Shown here piece after piece: positions 8,492 through 16,336 of a stretch of DNA of 47,277 nt; position 1 is the stretch's first letter, and the number at the start of each line of letters is the position of its first letter. Source of the stretch: Candidatus Aminicenantota bacterium. Lineage in GTDB: Bacteria > Acidobacteriota > Aminicenantia > UBA2199. The translations under genes were made by a program, and so were the position numbers. The stretch covers positions 1-47,277 of the forward strand of contig JAUWQW010000006.1 of the NCBI GenBank assembly GCA_030610885.1, given 5' to 3'. Below the pieces are notes generated by a model that was given only the letters and a program-made list of their open reading frames with translations, searched no databases and was not told where the DNA came from.

Positions 8492-9559
8492 ATGATATTT
8501 ACTATTTTTGGATATCCAAAAACAGGCAAAACACTTTTATTTAATCTTCTTACTGATAAAAAAGAAGAAATATCAAAATTTTCAGCAGTAACAAATAAAT
8601 TTCATAAAGCAGTAGTAGATGTTCCTGATGATAGATTAAAAAAAATTTCAGATTTTTTTAAATTTCCTCCTGTATTTGCAAAAATTGAATACCTTGATAC
8701 AGGAAAGATCTCATTTGAAGAAGCGAATGACACTACTTTTATTGATCTATTAAGAAGAGCAGATGGTTTAGTTCATATTATAAGGGCATTTGAAGACCCA
8801 GAAATAGTTCACCCAAAAGGTAGCATTGATCCTTTAAGAGATATTAATAGAATAGAAGAGGAATTAAGAACAGTTGATTTTTTAAGTATTGAGAAAAGAC
8901 TTGAAAAAATTCTAATAGATATAAAAAAAATGAAATCAAAGGAATTAGAAGAAGAATTTGAGTTACTTCAAAAATTAAAAGATTTTCTTGAAAAAGAAAA
9001 ACCATTACGAGAACTTGAACTAAATTCAAAAGAAATAACAATTATAAAAGGATTTAAATTCTTATCATTAAAACCATTAATAAATCTAATAAATACAGAT
9101 GAAACCTTTTTTAATAAATATTTAAAATTAAAAAAACTACCCGAAAATAATACAACAACCATTATTTTCTGTGGGAAAATCGAATCAGAACTTCTTGAAC
9201 TTGAAAAAGAAGACAGGGGCCTATTTCAGGAAGAATATGGTTTGAAAGATTACAAATATATAAAAGAGAATTTTATAAAGACAAGTTATGAGCTTTTAAA
9301 TCTCATATCATTCTTTACAGTTGGTACAGATGAGGTAAAGGCTTGGACCATAAAAAAAAAAACATCTGCTTATATTGCTGCAGGGAAAATCCACACAGAT
9401 ATTCAACAGGGATTTATAAAAGCAGAAATTATTAAATGGAAAGATTTTCTTGATTCAGAAGGTTTCACACAAGCAAAAGAAAAGGGATTATTAAAACTTG
9501 AAGGCAAAAATTATATTATAAATGACGGAGAAATTGTACATTTCAGGTTCAATAAGTAA
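8492..9559 (+). CDS. ychF: YchF/OBG-family ATPase-like protein, divergent G motifs
   Basis: YchF-type translational GTPase-superfamily protein (355 residues; relatives about 363). The C-terminal TGS domain is typical: LISFFTVGTDEVKAWTI, IHTDIQQGFIKAEII and LEGKNYIINDGEIVHFRF. The P-loop is GYPKTGKT (7-14) where YchF usually has GLPNVGKS. The G3 region, normally DIAGLVKGAS, reads LDTGKIS, losing the Asp-Gly of switch II. The G4-equivalent NTDE is kept. A long charged coiled-coil segment lies between. It may have altered nucleotide hydrolysis. Whether the genome has a second canonical YchF is unknown. Confidence 0.82.
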   Translation: MIFTIFGYPKTGKTLLFNLLTDKKEEISKFSAVTNKFHKAVVDVPDDRLKKISDFFKFPPVFAKIEYLDTGKISFEEANDTTFIDLLRRADGLVHIIRAFEDPEIVHPKGSIDPLRDINRIEEELRTVDFLSIEKRLEKILIDIKKMKSKELEEEFELLQKLKDFLEKEKPLRELELNSKEITIIKGFKFLSLKPLINLINTDETFFNKYLKLKKLPENNTTTIIFCGKIESELLELEKEDRGLFQEEYGLKDYKYIKENFIKTSYELLNLISFFTVGTDEVKAWTIKKKTSAYIAAGKIHTDIQQGFIKAEIIKWKDFLDSEGFTQAKEKGLLKLEGKNYIINDGEIVHFRFNK

Positions 9560-9599
9560 TTATTTGTTTCTTATTTAATTTTTTTGTAATTTTATTCTA

Positions 9600-9628
9600 T
9601 TGACATTTGAAAATAACTCTGATAAATT
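9600..9628 (+). promoter_or_regulatory. Promoter of the 174-residue secreted protein
   Basis: TTGACA (9600-9605), 17-base spacer, TAAATT (9623-9628). The leader is about 11 bases and contains AAGAGG, the ribosome site, so this gene is not leaderless. Confidence 0.65.
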
Positions 9629-9645
9629 GAGTCTAAGAGGTTAGA

Positions 9646-10170
9646 ATGAAAAAAGGAATATTAGTAATTACGTTTGTTTTTCTTAGTTTTACCCTTATTA
9701 AATCCCAGACAATAACTCAAATGGGATTTATTATAAAAAAGGCAATTCCTTCAATTAAAAACATTGCTGTTATACATCCTAAAAAAATGCATGACAAAAT
9801 TTCAAAAGAAGCAAGAATGGCACAGATTATTACAAAAAAGAAGTTCACCATATATGCTGCTGTAAATAGAAAAGATGAAATATCTAAACAGATTTACAAT
9901 ATAAACAGGCTAAAAGACGTTGCTGTTATCATAATAACAGATGATGATATATTATCTATAGATTCTGTAAAATATCTTTTTAATAAATTTAATGAACAAA
10001 AAATCCCTGTTATAAGTAATAGAAAAAAAGATACTCTTATAGGTGTTTTAATGACTATATGTAAAAATGAAGATAAAATCGAGAAACATATAAATAAAAT
10101 AGTTGCATCAGCATTAGAGATTAGTTTTTCTGAAGAATTCTTATCTGAATGCATTATTGATGTAGAGTAA
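9646..10170 (+). CDS. Secreted protein resembling one lobe of an ABC substrate-binding protein
   Basis: A 174-residue protein with an N-terminal signal peptide (MKKGILVITFVFLSFTLIKS). The mature part alternates strands and helices: IKNIAVIHPKK, a helix, FTIYAAVN, VAVIIITDDD and IPVISNRKKDTLIGVLMTI. This order resembles the first lobe of ABC_sub_bind (TrpX-like) binding proteins, including the closing IPV then G stretch, but only one lobe is present and the resemblance is weak. Own promoter and AAGAGG ribosome site upstream; converges with the Nudix fusion gene. Function unknown. Confidence 0.55.
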   Translation: MKKGILVITFVFLSFTLIKSQTITQMGFIIKKAIPSIKNIAVIHPKKMHDKISKEARMAQIITKKKFTIYAAVNRKDEISKQIYNINRLKDVAVIIITDDDILSIDSVKYLFNKFNEQKIPVISNRKKDTLIGVLMTICKNEDKIEKHINKIVASALEISFSEEFLSECIIDVE

Positions 10171-10202
10171 TAAAACTTTCAATTTATATTTAAAGTATAA
10201 AA

Positions 10203-11291
10203 TTATTCTAAGATTTTCAATACCTCTTTTAACAAAATTTTAATCTCAAATTCAAAATTAGGTGTAAGAATATCCTTTCCGACATTTTCTTTGATTTTTT
10301 TTATTTTCCAGAATCCTCCATCTTCAATCTCTTGTTTATTAATAGTAATTTTTTTATCGTATCTCGAATAAAACATAAAAACAAGCTCAGATTCAATCTC
10401 AGTTTTCCATAAATATTTAGCAATAAAACTAACTTTGAATTCCCTTATTCCAAGTTCTTCTTCCGCCTCCCTTTTCAATGCATCCTCAACATTTTCACCA
10501 CTCAACACATGACCTCCAATTGCTGTATCCCATTTCCCCGGTTGTATCTGCTTTTTTATTGATCTTTTTTGTAAAAAAATCCTATCCCTGGAATCTATTA
10601 TATGCAAGTGAACAACCTGATGCATCATTTCAGGATTTGAATGACATATACTCCTTGGTGCTCTACCTTTAATTTTTCCAGAATGATCAACTATATCAAA
10701 CCATTCTTCATTATTATACTTATTAACCCTTCTTTTTTGTTTTAATCTTTTTTTTAAAACCTCAAAAATAAAATAAACAGCAAAAATTATATAAAACAAT
10801 CCCCCACTTATAAAAGCCCAGGCCCCTTCTGACATAAAAAATGCAGAATAAATTATCATACCAGTATGAATCAAAAATATGAAAAGTAAGCCTTTCAAAC
10901 TTTTTTTCAATTGGGTTAACTGCATTTCATTAAACTCAATATTTTTCATATAACGTTTTGACATAACATACATTATATTTATCGAAGAAAAAGCAGAAAC
11001 ACCTAATAAAATACATAAAATCAATTCAATAAGTGCAGGTTTTAATTTAAAAAAAATTGGGTTGTTAAATACAATAGAGACCAGACCAAGTAATACAATC
11101 ATTCCAACATCTAATAATATAAACTGATCTACTATTCTTTCTTTAATATATGAAACTATGAGCTCAATAATCCCGAATATTACAGCAGCAATTAGACCAA
11201 CCTTTGTTCCCCATATAGAATCTGCCACTATAAATATGATTAAAGGCAAAAATCCAGGTGCAAGACTTTTTAGAAGATCAAGCTTATTCAT
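10203..11291 (-). CDS. YciB-like membrane domain fused to a Nudix hydrolase
   Basis: A two-part protein of 362 residues from the ATG at 11291. Residues about 1-175 are membranous, about five to six helices, resembling the YciB/intracellular-septation family (LAPGFLPLIIFIVADSIWG). Residues about 195-360 are a Nudix domain of the isopentenyl-diphosphate isomerase/YfcD-like kind, with a perfect Nudix box from GHVLSGE to REAEEELGI and HLHIIDSRDRIFLQKRS before it. A TTG 10 codons upstream is an alternative start. The fusion would tether a Nudix enzyme to the inner membrane. Substrate unknown. Confidence 0.8.
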   Translation of the reverse strand: MNKLDLLKSLAPGFLPLIIFIVADSIWGTKVGLIAAVIFGIIELIVSYIKERIVDQFILLDVGMIVLLGLVSIVFNNPIFFKLKPALIELILCILLGVSAFSSINIMYVMSKRYMKNIEFNEMQLTQLKKSLKGLLFIFLIHTGMIIYSAFFMSEGAWAFISGGLFYIIFAVYFIFEVLKKRLKQKRRVNKYNNEEWFDIVDHSGKIKGRAPRSICHSNPEMMHQVVHLHIIDSRDRIFLQKRSIKKQIQPGKWDTAIGGHVLSGENVEDALKREAEEELGIREFKVSFIAKYLWKTEIESELVFMFYSRYDKKITINKQEIEDGGFWKIKKIKENVGKDILTPNFEFEIKILLKEVLKILE

Positions 11292-11349
11292 TATAAAACC
11301 ATTATGATATTTTCCCCTCAATTAAAAATCTTTTACTAATACAGGTTTT

Positions 11350-12249
11350 TTACGAGTTTATCCATCCCATATATCTTCCAAAAAAACTTACAATTCTGGC
11401 AAATAAGCTAATCTTAATCTCTTTTATTTTCTTGTAAAATGAAATTCTTCTTATAACAATAAACCAAAAATCCCCAAATACCTTTATGATAATACCTCCA
11501 ATCATTAGAAAAAAACCAATAAAAATAGCAGAGAATTTATTATTAAATCTATTATAAGATTGGCCTACCTTAAATTTTATTTCAAACAACTCTTTTAATG
11601 AGTAATTATGTGAATGATAAACCATTGAATTGGGTTCATAAATTATTTTCATTCCTCTGTCCAAAATCCTCTTTGCCCAATCCTGGTCTTCTGCAATAAT
11701 TATTCTATCTTTAAAAGGATATTGCATCCAAATCTCTCTCCTTATTGATGAGCTTACAGTTGAAAAAAGTATGTAATCAAATTTTTTAGCCTTTCTTTTT
11801 TCAATCTTTTTTGCAGGCATTGATTTTAATAAGTCACGAACCATATAAAGATAACAATTCTCTTTTGGAATATGCCTGCTAAAAGTTCCAGCAATATTCA
11901 TATCTTTTTTCATATCATCAATTAAAGGATTTAACCAATTTTTGTTTACAGGTAAAGCATCAGCATTCAAGTAAATAATAAAATCACCTTTTGATATTTG
12001 AGCTCCAAGATTTCTTGTTTTACCATGAGCAAATGCTTCAGGCTTTATTTTTATCAGTTTTACTTTAGAAAATTCTTTAACTATATCAATAGTTCGATCT
12101 TTTGAACCTGAATCAATTACAATTACTTCAAAATTGTATGAGGTCTCTTGTTTATATATTATATCTAAGCATTTTCCTATATTTTTTTCTTCATTTTTTG
12201 ACGGTATTATTATAGATACATCTTTTTTTTTACTCTCTATTTTATTCAT
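11350..12249 (-). CDS. GT2-family glycosyltransferase
   Basis: GT-A fold family 2 glycosyltransferase, 299 residues. The N-terminal VSIIIPSKNEEKNIGKCL and EVIVIDSGSKDRTIDIV bind the nucleotide sugar. GDFIIYLNADALP is the metal-binding region and AEDQDWAKR the catalytic base region. It resembles rhamnosyltransferase-like members. A C-terminal hydrophobic stretch (IFIGFFLMIGGIIIKVFG) suggests membrane attachment. It is transcribed from a TTGACA promoter now abutting an IS element. The Nudix fusion gene lies 58 bases downstream on the same strand and may be co-transcribed. Acceptor unknown. Confidence 0.85.
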   Translation of the reverse strand: MNKIESKKKDVSIIIPSKNEEKNIGKCLDIIYKQETSYNFEVIVIDSGSKDRTIDIVKEFSKVKLIKIKPEAFAHGKTRNLGAQISKGDFIIYLNADALPVNKNWLNPLIDDMKKDMNIAGTFSRHIPKENCYLYMVRDLLKSMPAKKIEKRKAKKFDYILFSTVSSSIRREIWMQYPFKDRIIIAEDQDWAKRILDRGMKIIYEPNSMVYHSHNYSLKELFEIKFKVGQSYNRFNNKFSAIFIGFFLMIGGIIIKVFGDFWFIVIRRISFYKKIKEIKISLFARIVSFFGRYMGWINS

Positions 12250-12286
12250 TTATAATTCTTTAGATTCTATAAAATAAGTATCAATA

Positions 12287-12315
12287 ATATTAACTTATAA
12301 GATAAAGTTTGTCAA
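12287..12315 (-). promoter_or_regulatory. Promoter of the glycosyltransferase gene, -35 inside the IS target duplication
   Basis: On the minus strand TTGACA (12310-12315), 17-base spacer, TAATAT (12287-12292). The -35 box forms the outer end of the 15-bp target duplication, so the IS landed just upstream and left the promoter whole. Confidence 0.7.
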
Positions 12316-12324
12316 AAAATTTTC
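12310..12324. repeat. Left target-site duplication of the IS element
   Basis: TGTCAAAAAATTTTC here is repeated exactly at 13912-13926, the two copies directly bracketing the IS ends. Confidence 0.85.
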
Positions 12325-12350
12325 TGTTAGCTAAAATTTAAAAGTGGACA
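12325..12350. repeat. IS left terminal inverted repeat
   Basis: Begins TGT and ends AAAATTTAAAAGTGGACA. It matches the reverse complement of 13886-13911 with a few differences just after the tip. Confidence 0.82.
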
Positions 12351-12374
12351 ATTTAAAGTTTAAAAGTGGACAGC

Positions 12375-13640
12375 TTAAGTTTTAAAAGTGAACAGGTCTT
12401 TAAGGTCTGAATTTTTTATTTTTTGAATATCAATTAACTTATTATCGACCCAGAATCTAATTTCGGAAATGTGATTATTCAGTGGATATATTTTTAAGTT
12501 AACATAATCTCTTGGATTAAGTTGATTCACTTTTAATTCCAAATTGTTAAGAGATATTTTTCTATAGGTATTTGCGATTCTATCGATTCTAAAGCAAAAT
12601 ATATCTTTAACGGATTTAAATGGAGGTTTTACAGTGAATGTTCTAAATAATGATTTATTTTCTTTTTGAGCATTTTTAAATTTGAAATAAGGTACTTCAA
12701 GAGTTGTGGAGTGTAGTTGTTTATAATTGTATCGTTTAATTTCCCGATCCAGAAGTATTTGTCCATGTTTAATATCAGTGACATTTTCTCTTACACAGTT
12801 TCTAACGAGCCTGTCTTGGAGCCACCCGTAAGGCCTTTCGATTTTCCCTTTTGCCTGGGGAGATAAGGCATGAATAACTTTCACATTGCAGTCATTAAGT
12901 ACCTGTTTCCATTGAGTGATAGCCTCATCGGTTAATTGATGATGCTTATGCCAAAAACTATCCCTGCCCCGTACAAATCTGAATATAGAATGAGAATCTA
13001 CATAATAAGAAAGAGGTAGTCCATATTTAAGGATTACAGTTTGTAAAGCCATAATATGAGCCCAAGAAGTGTCTTTTTTGACAAATTTCCCAAATAACAT
13101 AAACCTGCTATAGTCATCCAGAGAAGTGATAAGGTACCACTTTTGTCGAGCATCTGGAGCCCATAAATGATATGATGAGTCATGTTGTATTAATTCACCG
13201 ATATAGTTGGTTAAAACTTCCCGATCGTGAATTGATTTTTTTGATTTTTTCTTGTAGAAATCATACTTTTTAGCTTTAGAAATAATGGTGGGTACAGATA
13301 CTTTCTGACCATATTTTTCCATTAATAACTCTTTGATATAAGTATAATTATATGATCTCAAGGGTATTTCTTTGTTGTCGATCATTTGCTTTTCAATCGA
13401 GAGCTCTTTAACAATATTTCTCTCAATATCAGGAGATATCTTTCGGGTAGGAGTATCTCTTGTATATTTAATAGAAAAATTATCTGGATTCTGTCGATAT
13501 CTCTCGATTAAAACAAAGAATCTACTTTTACCAATACCAAAAATTTCCTGTAAATATTTACGCTTAATTTCTTTTCTAAAATAACGATCAATAAGTTCTT
13601 TAATCTCTTTATTAGTAAACCTTTTATGTATTTGTGACAT
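12375..13640 (-). CDS. DDE transposase of the IS element
   Basis: A 421-residue transposase. An N-terminal helix-turn-helix region (ELIDRYFRKEIKRKYLQEIFGIGKSRFF) precedes an rve-type catalytic core with D154 (IQHDSSYHLWAP), D215 (YYVDSHSIF) and E268 (PQAKGKIERPYGWLQDRL), a DDE triad of the ISNCY/IS481-like kind. The C-terminal part is a beta-rich domain. The HDSS.H.W pattern around the first Asp is typical of the IS1202 group. The ORF is uninterrupted. A 270-bp leader rich in small hairpins precedes it. Confidence 0.88.
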   Translation of the reverse strand: MSQIHKRFTNKEIKELIDRYFRKEIKRKYLQEIFGIGKSRFFVLIERYRQNPDNFSIKYTRDTPTRKISPDIERNIVKELSIEKQMIDNKEIPLRSYNYTYIKELLMEKYGQKVSVPTIISKAKKYDFYKKKSKKSIHDREVLTNYIGELIQHDSSYHLWAPDARQKWYLITSLDDYSRFMLFGKFVKKDTSWAHIMALQTVILKYGLPLSYYVDSHSIFRFVRGRDSFWHKHHQLTDEAITQWKQVLNDCNVKVIHALSPQAKGKIERPYGWLQDRLVRNCVRENVTDIKHGQILLDREIKRYNYKQLHSTTLEVPYFKFKNAQKENKSLFRTFTVKPPFKSVKDIFCFRIDRIANTYRKISLNNLELKVNQLNPRDYVNLKIYPLNNHISEIRFWVDNKLIDIQKIKNSDLKDLFTFKT

Positions 13641-13851
13641 AACCTAAACCTCCATGTAAAAGTTATATCACTAATAATTAGTTCTATGGAAATGCCAGAG
13701 ATGCCACAATTATGGAAATCCATTCAGGATTCCCACAATTGTTTGGAAAACTCTTCAAGTTTTCAACATCACTTTTGAAAAACTTTCAGTTTTCCAACAT
13801 TCCCACAGAATTACTATTTCGATAAAAAAAATAAAAAAGAGTATTAGTAGC
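13641..13851 (-). promoter_or_regulatory. Transposase leader with small hairpins
   Basis: A gene-free stretch inside the IS. It contains two short stem-loops, GAAAACT..AGTTTTC near 13745-13765 and GAAAAAC..GTTTTC near 13777-13795, and three loosely repeated CCCACA/CCACAATT segments. These may limit transposase expression. I see no ORF I would trust. Confidence 0.35.
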
Positions 13852-13885
13852 CTGTCCACTTTTAAACTTTAAATTTAAAAAAAAC

Positions 13886-13911
13886 TGTCCACTTTTAAAT
13901 TTTAAATGACA
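13886..13911. repeat. IS right terminal inverted repeat
   Basis: Reverse complement begins TGT and continues into AAAATTTAAAAGTGGACA, matching the left end at 12325-12350. Confidence 0.82.
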
Positions 13912-13926
13912 TGTCAAAAAATTTTC
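13912..13926. repeat. Right target-site duplication of the IS element
   Basis: TGTCAAAAAATTTTC, identical to 12310-12324. It is followed at once by the TTGACA -35 box of the GTPase gene. Confidence 0.85.
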
Positions 13927-13955
13927 TTGACAACATCCTATAAAAATGAGAAAAT
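13927..13955 (+). promoter_or_regulatory. Promoter of the mglA-like/mltD-like/comM operon
   Basis: TTGACA (13927-13932), 17-base spacer, GAAAAT (13950-13955). It leaves a leader of about 13 bases with AAGAGA before the ATG at 13975. Before the IS arrived this -35 box faced that of the glycosyltransferase gene only 11 bases away. Confidence 0.55.
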
Positions 13956-13974
13956 TCAACAAGAGATAAAAAAT

Positions 13975-14970
13975 ATGTTTATAAACCATACCACTAAAGA
14001 GATAACCGCAAAAATTGTTTATTATGGTCCTGGATTAAGTGGAAAAACTACAAACCTCCAGTACATATTTTCAATAACAAACCCAAAATCAAGAGGAGAG
14101 CTCATTAGTTTGGAAACAAAAATTGAAAGAACACTCTTTTTTGACCTACTTCCTATTAATGTAGGTTTAGTAAAAGGTTATAAAATTAAATTTCAACTCT
14201 ATACAGTTCCAGGACAAATCTTCTATGATTCTACAAGAAAATTAGTTCTAAAAAAAGTAGATGGAATTGTCTTTGTAATTGATTCTCAAATTCTTATGGA
14301 ACAGACCAATTTAGAAAGTTTCGAAAATCTTAAAAGAAATTTGAAAGATCAAAATATAGACATTTATAATATACCTTTTGTTTTTCAGTTTAACAAAAGA
14401 GACCTAAAAAATATCATCCCTATTAGTAAATTAAATAGTACATTAAATAAATCAGAAAAACCTTACTTTGAAGCAATATCCTCAAAAGGACATGGTATTA
14501 TTGAAACTCTGAGAGAAATATCAAGCATTACATTAGTAGAAATTAAAAAAACAATTGATCATAGCTATAAAGAAAAATTAGAAAAAACCATAATAGATTT
14601 TGATACAAATAAAAGCAAAGAAATTATAAAAAAGGATAAATTACCCCTAAAAAAAATCCCAATGGAATATACGGGGGATTTACCTCCTGATGAAATAACA
14701 TTTGAAGAAGACACTCATGATTTTCCTGAAAAAGAAATATCAGACTTGAAAAACAAGAAAAAGATTGAATCTGAAAAATCGAGTACTTTTAGTATATTGG
14801 ATAATTTAGGAGATAAATCCAGAATAACTATTCTAAAAAAAATTAGCTTAAAGGAGCCTGAATTATTGATTGAACTGAAAGATAAAAATTCAAATTTATT
14901 GGATTCAATGGATTTTGAAATAAACCCAGAAATAAAAAAAATCACAATTATTCTTGATGTTAAAAAGTAA
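13975..14970 (+). CDS. mglA: MglA-like small Ras-type GTPase with C-terminal extension
   Basis: MglA-family GTPases control polarity and motility in some bacteria and are widespread with unknown roles elsewhere. The N-terminus MFINHTTKEITAKIVYYGPGLSGKTT (P-loop 18-25) is almost the textbook MglA start, which decides for the ATG at 13975 over an in-frame ATG at 13906. TVPGQIFY is the G3 region and FNKRDL the G4 motif. After the GTPase domain (about 1-195) there is an extra 135 residues, acidic and lysine-rich then beta-like, not found in standard MglA. Its end overlaps the next gene. No mglB/roadblock gene is in view. Confidence 0.87.
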   Translation: MFINHTTKEITAKIVYYGPGLSGKTTNLQYIFSITNPKSRGELISLETKIERTLFFDLLPINVGLVKGYKIKFQLYTVPGQIFYDSTRKLVLKKVDGIVFVIDSQILMEQTNLESFENLKRNLKDQNIDIYNIPFVFQFNKRDLKNIIPISKLNSTLNKSEKPYFEAISSKGHGIIETLREISSITLVEIKKTIDHSYKEKLEKTIIDFDTNKSKEIIKKDKLPLKKIPMEYTGDLPPDEITFEEDTHDFPEKEISDLKNKKKIESEKSSTFSILDNLGDKSRITILKKISLKEPELLIELKDKNSNLLDSMDFEINPEIKKITIILDVKK

Positions 14971-16336
14971 AATAGTAGTTTTATTTTCATTATTTATATT
15001 ATTTAATGCATGCTCATTTATCAGCAAAAATAATAATTTTGAAAAAGATTTAAAAAATCGCTCATCTCATTTAAAAAGAGCAAATTTAACCTTTGAACAA
15101 GGGAAAAAAACCCTTTTAAATGGACACATTAAAGAATCAGAATATTACTTTGATAGAACAATAAATATTCTATTGGACTCAGACTCAATAGGATCAACTA
15201 ACAAAGAATACTTGGACTATTATATAAAAGAAATATCTGAAATTGAACTGAATTATCTAAAAAGTAGAGACACAACAAATTCTAATCAACAAAAAGCCTT
15301 TTTAGATGAAGTAATTTCAACTCCTCTATTTCATTTATCAAAGGAAGAGATTTCTAAATTTAAGAAAAAAATGGATGAAAAACATCCAAATTATACTATC
15401 CCTGTTGTAGTCAATTCTAAAGTGATTTCTTTTTTAAAAGCTTTTCAAAACATAAAACATGAAAACATCCAAAGAGCTTTATGCAGATCACAGAAATACA
15501 TTGAAAAGTTTAAGAAAATATTTAGAGAAAATAAAATCCCAGAAGATTTAGCTTATTTACCAATCATTGAAAGTGGTTTTAGAGTTAAAGCTGTTTCAAG
15601 AGCTAGAGCAAAAGGAATCTGGCAATTTATGGCATCAACAGCACGAATGTTTGGACTAAGAGTTGATTGGGTTATTGATGAAAGACTGGATCCTATTAAA
15701 TCTACACATGCAGCTGCAGAATATTTAAAGTCTTTATTCGAAGAATATGGAGATTGGTACATTGCTCTTGCTTGTTATAATGGCGGAACCAGGCGAGTCA
15801 ACAAAGCAATAAGAAAATTAAAAACAAAAGACTTTTTTAATATTGCAAGATCAAGATATATAAGGCGAGAAACAAAAAATTATGTTCCTGCTTTCCTGGC
15901 TTCACTCATAATTGTAAAATCACCTGAAGAATACGGGTTCAATTTAGATCTAACTCATCCAATAGAAAACACAAAAATCATAAAAATCCCATCTCCAATA
16001 GACCTTAATGCAGTGTCATTAAAATCTAAAATTTCATACACAAAATTAAAAGAACTAAATCCTGAACTTATAAGAGACTTTACACCTTTTGATAAAAAAT
16101 ATTACTATCTTAGAGTACCTGAAAGTGTTGATGAAGCATCCATATTAGAATTAAAAAGATTACCTCCTCAAAAAAAGTATTTTGTTGGATGGTATAAAGT
16201 AAGAAGAGGTGACAGCCTCTATGCAATTGCAAGAAAGTTTGGAACATCTGTAAAAAAAATAAAAAAAGTAAACAAATTAAGATCAAATCTAATAAGACCC
16301 GGTAAACAACTATTGATTCCCAGAGGTAGAATTTGA
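14957..16336 (+). CDS. mltD: Membrane-bound lytic murein transglycosylase (MltD-like), lipoprotein
   Basis: Cleaves peptidoglycan glycan strands. From the ATG at 14957 (459 residues) a short signal ends in the lipobox LFNAC (lipidated Cys19). Residues about 190-310 are an SLT goose-lysozyme-type domain with catalytic E205 (LPIIESGF), SRARAKGIWQFMASTARMFG, and ALACYNGGTRRV. A single C-terminal LysM (about 415-458, YKVRRGDSLYAIARKFG) binds glycan. E. coli MltD has more LysM repeats. The gene overlaps the mglA-like gene by 14 bases and the comM start by 4, making a tight operon. Confidence 0.9.
   Translation: MLKSKIVVLFSLFILFNACSFISKNNNFEKDLKNRSSHLKRANLTFEQGKKTLLNGHIKESEYYFDRTINILLDSDSIGSTNKEYLDYYIKEISEIELNYLKSRDTTNSNQQKAFLDEVISTPLFHLSKEEISKFKKKMDEKHPNYTIPVVVNSKVISFLKAFQNIKHENIQRALCRSQKYIEKFKKIFRENKIPEDLAYLPIIESGFRVKAVSRARAKGIWQFMASTARMFGLRVDWVIDERLDPIKSTHAAAEYLKSLFEEYGDWYIALACYNGGTRRVNKAIRKLKTKDFFNIARSRYIRRETKNYVPAFLASLIIVKSPEEYGFNLDLTHPIENTKIIKIPSPIDLNAVSLKSKISYTKLKELNPELIRDFTPFDKKYYYLRVPESVDEASILELKRLPPQKKYFVGWYKVRRGDSLYAIARKFGTSVKKIKKVNKLRSNLIRPGKQLLIPRGRI

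Larger units (their letters stand above)
12325..13911. mobile_element. Insertion sequence, 1587 bp (IS1202/ISNCY-like)
   Basis: One transposase gene is bounded by inverted ends that both begin TGT and share AAAATTTAAAAGTGGACA. Each end has a second inner copy of TTTAAAAGTGGACAG (12352-12373 and 13852-13873), and a third, slightly degenerate copy lies inside the 3' end of the transposase gene, so the transposase probably binds arrays of this motif. A 15-bp direct repeat flanks the element. Long target duplications are known for the IS1202 group, and the transposase type agrees. The element looks intact and recent because the two target copies are identical. Confidence 0.88.

Noticed and set aside
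10171-10202. Terminator between the secreted protein and the Nudix fusion
   Set aside because: Only a weak A/T-only 5-bp stem is present.
13906-13974. Upstream in-frame ATG for the MglA-like gene
   Set aside because: It lies inside the IS end and upstream of the promoter; the family N-terminus begins at 13975 with an AAGAGA site.
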